Assembly: GCA_963722495.1 (NCBI GenBank)
Contig: CAVRND010000028.1
Location: forward strand, 186,001 to 250,000
Length of the DNA stretch: 64,000 nt
Direction of reading: 5' to 3'
From: Hyphomicrobium_A sp963722495
Lineage (GTDB): Bacteria; Pseudomonadota; Alphaproteobacteria; Rhizobiales; Hyphomicrobiaceae
A model generated the notes under the pieces. The model had not been told where the DNA came from and searched no databases. It saw only the letters and a program-made list of their open reading frames with translations. Shown in pieces: positions 60,581-64,000 of this stretch. Numbering within the stretch: position 1 is the first letter of the stretch; the number at the start of each line of letters is the position of its first letter. The translations under genes were made by a program, and so were the position numbers.

Positions 60581-61417
60581 TCAGGGCAGCGCGACGGTGG
60601 CCGCAGAACACGAACCGCTCGTCGCAGTAGTCGCTGAAGCAGGCCGCCGTGACGCAGTCGCATCTCGAGGACGAGATGTCGGTATCCCAATAGCGGAAGT
60701 CGAAGGTGATCTTGTCGACGGCGAGCGCCACGCCAGCGTTCCAGTAGGTGTAGCTGTCGAAGCCGTTGAAGGCAGCGTAGGCGGCGTCCTGACGTCAACG
60801 TAGCCCAACGTGCCGCTGACGGTCGGCGTGAAGGGCCCGATCGGCGGCGAAGGTGTAGGCAGCGGTGCCTTCGAACGATCCAGACCTCGCCCGTCTCGCC
60901 GAAGCTGTACTCAGGGAGTAGTAGACGGTGGCGCCCGCCGTCAGCGTTAGTGAAGGGCGCGCCGCTGACGCCGGCCTTGACTCGAATAGTCGAGCTCCGA
61001 CGGATCGAGAATCACTCGCGCCCGGATAGGTGTAGTAGATCACGCCGAAGTCGAAGGTCGGCCGGACCCCACGTCGGCTTGATGCCGCCGTACCAGTCGA
61101 CCTCGATCTCGCCGTCGTATCGAGGCCGGCAGCCGCCGAAGTCGAGGCCCGAAGCCCAGACGCCGGCATAGAAAATGCCGTAGCCGATGTTGATCGCGCC
61201 CTGGATGGTCGGATCGTTGTCGGTCTGCGAGATGACCGCGGAACACGTAGTCCGAGGTGCCCGTGACGCCGAAGGAATAGGTGAACTTGCGGCCTTCGTC
61301 CTCGGGCGCGTCCTTGATGCTGCCCTCGTATCCGTCGGCAAGAGCGCCGCCGGTCAGCGCAACGAACGCAATGCCTGCTGCGCCTAGAAGGTTAACTACT
61401 TTACGAGACTCGGCCAT
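60581..61417 (-). pseudogene. TorF/TIGR02001-type porin, copy 3, multiple frameshifts
   Basis: The start MAESRKVVNLLGAAGIAFVA, a signal peptide, GYEGSIKDAPEDEGRKFTYS and TSDYVFRG are in one frame, ISQTDNDPTIQGAINIGYGI and VDWYGGIKPTWG in a second, and FDFGVIYYTYPGAS in a third. LTAGATVYYSL, FEGTAAYTFA and VDKITFDFRYWDTDIS lie in further shifts. The final strand with FVF and a terminal ATVALP ends at 60581. At least five shifts occur in 840 bases, several matched to copy 2 by extra single bases (for instance the A near 61233 and a C near 61068). Either this copy is decaying or this stretch was sequenced badly. Confidence 0.85.
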
Positions 61418-61811
61418 GATGGAACTTACCCCCGTACACTACTGACCACTTAAAGCGCCGAACTCGTCTCTGCCGACTGCACGGCTACTCGAACGCTTCT
61501 GGAGTGTAGAAAAAGCGTAAACGGGGCTTGCCACAAGCCGAATCACCCTCGCGGGGCGCCTCATCTGCAACCGTGTGCCCGCAGAGCAACGAACGGTGAT
61601 TTCTGACTATTTATTGGCCAAAAATAGCTTTGTGACAGAGCAGCGCCTGCAACCTGAAAGGGTAGAATCGGCGCTGTTGCTCAAATTCAGAGCAGGCCTC
61701 GGATGCGTCAAACTGGCCTCTCCTGACGCTTGCGGTCCATGCACCGGCAATTGGTCTCGCCCCGGCAGCGGCCCTGGCGGAGCGAACTGAGAGCTGCGAT
61801 CTTCCCCGCGC
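61418..61811. other. Intergenic stretch between the porin cluster and the SDR gene
   Basis: It contains the promoter of porin copy 3 on its left. A 71-codon frame on the plus strand near 61575 has no ribosome binding site or family and is not supported. No RNA or repeat was recognised. Confidence 0.5.
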
Positions 61812-62546
61812 ATGCCACAATCCACCCCGCAGACAGCCTTGATCACCGGCGCCGCCCGCCGCATCGGCCGCGCCATCGCGCTCGACCTCGCCGCCCATGG
61901 CTGGCGCGTCGGCATCCACTATCGGCACTCGCGCGACGAGGCCGAGGCGCTGGCGAAGGAGATCGGGCGTTCGGGCGGCACGGCGGCCGCGCTCCCCGCC
62001 AATCTCGCCGACCTCGACGATGTGCAATCGCTGATCGCCCGCTGCGCCGACGCGCTCGGGGCGCCGACGTGCCTCGTCAACAATGCATCGGAGTTCTTTC
62101 TCGACACGATCGGATCGGTGACGCCGTCGGGCTGGGACACCCACCTCGACATCAATCTGAAGGCGCCGGTGTTTCTCGCCCAGGCGCTCTACGCCAACGT
62201 GCCCGAAGGCGCCGAGGGCAACGTCATCAACATCATCGACCAGCGGGTGTGGCGGCCGACGCCGGATTTCTTCTCGTACACGATCTCCAAAGCCGGACTG
62301 TGGACCGCAACGCAGACACTCGCGCAGGCCATGGCGCCGCGCGTGCGTGTCAATGCGATAGGACCCGGCCCGGTGCTACAGAGCGTGCATCAGAGCAAAG
62401 CCGACTTCGCCGCCGAGACGCTGACGACCCCGCTGCAGCGGGGACCGTCTTTGCCGGAGATCGCGGCAGCGGTGCGCTTCATCCTCGCCACGCCTTCGAT
62501 GACCGGGCAGATGATCGCCCTCGATGGCGGTCAGCATCTTGCCTGA
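61812..62546 (+). CDS. SDR oxidoreductase, pteridine reductase/FolM-like
   Basis: Pteridine reductase-type SDRs reduce dihydropterins or dihydrofolate with NADPH. The 244-residue product has the variant cofactor motif TGAARRIGRAIALDLAAHG (RR instead of the usual GxG spacing, typical of FolM/PTR1), CLVNNASEFFLDT, the catalytic YTISKAGL, and a C-terminal ALDGGQHLA. An early ATG context, CCGCGC, gives no clear ribosome binding site. Substrate specificity is inferred from the RRIG motif. Confidence 0.85.
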   Translation: MPQSTPQTALITGAARRIGRAIALDLAAHGWRVGIHYRHSRDEAEALAKEIGRSGGTAAALPANLADLDDVQSLIARCADALGAPTCLVNNASEFFLDTIGSVTPSGWDTHLDINLKAPVFLAQALYANVPEGAEGNVINIIDQRVWRPTPDFFSYTISKAGLWTATQTLAQAMAPRVRVNAIGPGPVLQSVHQSKADFAAETLTTPLQRGPSLPEIAAAVRFILATPSMTGQMIALDGGQHLA

Positions 62547-62770
62547 ACGAGCCTCGACGACCTCTCGCGTTTACCGCGCGGCCGGCAATGCTCACCGCCA
62601 CAATTCCGCTCCGCCTCGCCCCAACTGGCGCCCTATTGGTGCGGCTTCCTCTCAAAAGCTGAGGGTCCGACAATTCGTAAACCACCCATTAACGTTAAGC
62701 CTTTAAGAACGTTTGGTGGTTTTGTCGGGCGCTCAAACAACGAAGCGCCGCGTTACAGACGGGTGTTCTC

Positions 62771-64000
62771 ATGAAGCGCCTCCTCGGAGCATCTCTCGCG
62801 ATCGCTCTCACCGCCATATGCAGCACGACAGTCACCGCGGCCGATCTTCCAAAGGTAAAAGTCTCCAACGATAACAAGGTGCCCGAGTGCGCCACTCCAG
62901 GACGCCTAATGGCGTACCTGCAGGCGCGCAACCCAGGCGTTGATCCGCGTTTCGAAAGCGTCGCGACGCAGTACATGCGCCACGGCGAAGAGCTCGGCAT
63001 CCGCTGGGACATCGCCTTCTTCCAAATGATGCTGGAGACGGGCGGCCTTCGGTTCGGCGGCGACGTGAAGCCATCCCAGAACAATTTCGCCGGCCTCGGC
63101 GCCTCGGGCGGCGGAGCACGCGGTGAAAGCTTCACCGACGTCTCGACCGGCGTCAAAGCGCACCTGCAGCACCTTCTGATGTATGCCGGCGACCACATCG
63201 ATAACCCGGTCGCCGAACGTACCCGCAAGGTGCAGGAGTGGGGCGTCCTGACGAACTGGCAGAAATCCATCGACGGGCCGATGACCTACACCCTCGTCGC
63301 CAAGCAGTGGGCGCCGACCTCGCGCAACTACGTACGCGACGTCTCGACGATCACCGACGGATTCTACAACGAGTTCTGCAACGGCGACGATCCCAACCCG
63401 GGCCTCGTTCAGGAAGCCCGCCAGGGCCGTCAGCCAAAGACCACCACAGCCAAGGTCAAGAAGGCGAAGGCCGAGACCGAGGTCGCAGCCGTCGCCGAGC
63501 CTGCCATCGAGAAACAGCCGGCAGCAGACACGGCGCCAAAGGGCGCTGAGATCGCCAAGCAGCGCATCGAGGAAGAGCGCAAGGAGAGCCAGCCGCTGAA
63601 GGCACTTGGAGCGGGCATGCTTGGTTCGATCGGCGCGAGTGCTGCCGAGGCGAAGGCTACAACCGAAGACGCCCCGCCCGTGACGTTGCTCAACGCCAAG
63701 CCGGAAGCCGAGCAAGCAACGGCCGAGGCTGCTGCGCCGGAGACCAAAGCTCCGGCTGCCAAGCCCGACGCCAAGGCCAAGTCTAAACCGGACACCAAGG
63801 CGCTCGCCAAGGCCGAGCCGAAGACAAAGCCCGACGCAAAGGCCGAGGCCAAGGCAGAGGTGCAGACGGCTTCCATCAGCAGCGCCGCAACGCAGCTGAA
63901 AGTTCCCCCCGCCAAGGGCAACGGCAAGTGCAAGGTGTGGACCGCCAGCTACGGTGGCCAACGCGCCGTCATCATCAAGGCCAACGGCAGCGGCACGGTG
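62771..64000 (+). CDS. Glucosaminidase-domain protein, C-terminus beyond window
   Basis: The frame is open from the ATG at 62771 to the window edge (410 codons seen). It has a signal peptide (MKRLLGASLAIALTAICSTT), then a glucosaminidase-type domain: YMRHGEELGIRWDIAFFQ, the probable catalytic Glu89 in MMLETGGLRF, NNFAGLGASGGG, HLQHLLMYAGD and WAPTSRNYVRDV. A long Lys/Ala/Glu/Pro-rich low-complexity linker (about residues 215-375, KPDAKAKSKPDTKALAKAEP) leads to a C-terminal segment starting KGNGKCKVWTASYGGQRAVI, which is cut off. It is probably a peptidoglycan hydrolase. Confidence 0.85.
   Translation, partial: MKRLLGASLAIALTAICSTTVTAADLPKVKVSNDNKVPECATPGRLMAYLQARNPGVDPRFESVATQYMRHGEELGIRWDIAFFQMMLETGGLRFGGDVKPSQNNFAGLGASGGGARGESFTDVSTGVKAHLQHLLMYAGDHIDNPVAERTRKVQEWGVLTNWQKSIDGPMTYTLVAKQWAPTSRNYVRDVSTITDGFYNEFCNGDDPNPGLVQEARQGRQPKTTTAKVKKAKAETEVAAVAEPAIEKQPAADTAPKGAEIAKQRIEEERKESQPLKALGAGMLGSIGASAAEAKATTEDAPPVTLLNAKPEAEQATAEAAAPETKAPAAKPDAKAKSKPDTKALAKAEPKTKPDAKAEAKAEVQTASISSAATQLKVPPAKGNGKCKVWTASYGGQRAVIIKANGSGTV

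Noticed and set aside
61575..61790. Plus-strand frame of 71 codons before the SDR gene
   Set aside because: No ribosome binding site, no family and no clear codon pattern.
62906..63961. Minus-strand frame of 351 codons
   Set aside because: It is the antisense of the glucosaminidase-domain gene, whose frame has a signal peptide and catalytic motif and is open to the window edge.
1..64000. tRNA, rRNA, prophage or complete insertion sequence
   Set aside because: No cloverleaf with a T-loop GGTTCGA-type match, no rRNA-like sequence, and no transposase or integrase motifs were noticed on either strand.

Overview
The window looks like chromosomal DNA of a high-GC alphaproteobacterium of the Hyphomicrobiales (Rhizobiales), plausibly a Hyphomicrobium-like organism. 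The evidence is gene content and order: ruvC-ruvA and ruvB with ybgC and tolQRAB, an HDAC-like gene with xseB, dxs, tlyA and an RlmD-type methylase, zapA with 6S RNA and the formyl-THF ligase, and a NadQ-type regulator in front of nadABC. The genus is inference. No rRNA, tRNA, phage, insertion sequence with a transposase, or CRISPR array was seen.

Layout. 1-363: a tandem set of tiny lipoprotein-like genes. 637-4470: tolQ-tolR-tolA-tolB on the minus strand. 4705-9717: a frameshifted beta carbonic anhydrase, small secreted or membrane proteins, HU, YbgC and a metallophosphatase. 9774-15618: ruvB and ruvA/ruvC, separated by a TMEM175-like channel, an S41 peptidase, a DUF992 gene and membrane proteins. 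15797-23580: alpha/beta hydrolase, YebC, YmdB, a 167-bp double-hairpin repeat, 5-formyl-THF cyclo-ligase, 6S RNA, zapA with a coiled-coil partner, gap, RlmD-type methylase and tlyA. 23648-32688: lipoprotein, Tat-type superoxide dismutase, fatty acid desaturase, dxs, xseB, an HDAC-like gene and a large unknown secreted/membrane protein. 32790-45141: Sua5/TsaC, FAD-linked oxidase, a Clp-N/coiled-coil protein, SRAP, NUDIX, TIGR02301, LysE, L,D-transpeptidase, dihydroorotase, ygfZ, tag and an HD hydrolase. 45259-50210: a NAD biosynthesis module (nadQ, two palindromic operators, nadA-nadB-nadC). 50312-57925: small membrane protein, ppdK, M20 peptidase, cupredoxin, RNase T2, a second copy of the 167-bp repeat and two unknown genes. 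58359-61417: three tandem TorF-type porin genes, each with its own terminator. 61812-64000: a pteridine-reductase-like SDR and a glucosaminidase-domain protein that runs off the right edge.

Themes. Much of the window serves the cell envelope (Tol system, porins, L,D-transpeptidase, glucosaminidase, lipoproteins) and housekeeping (recombination, RNA modification, isoprenoid and NAD synthesis). Ten otherwise recognisable genes contain frameshifts. Nearly all are one-base additions, and they hit genes expected to be essential or important (sua5, formyl-THF ligase, ppdK). This points to indel errors in the assembly more than to real gene decay, although the third porin gene is damaged far more heavily. 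The least explained items are the tandem micro-lipoproteins, the two full copies of the 167-bp double hairpin, the arginine/cysteine-rich duplicated secreted protein and the Clp-N/coiled-coil protein.
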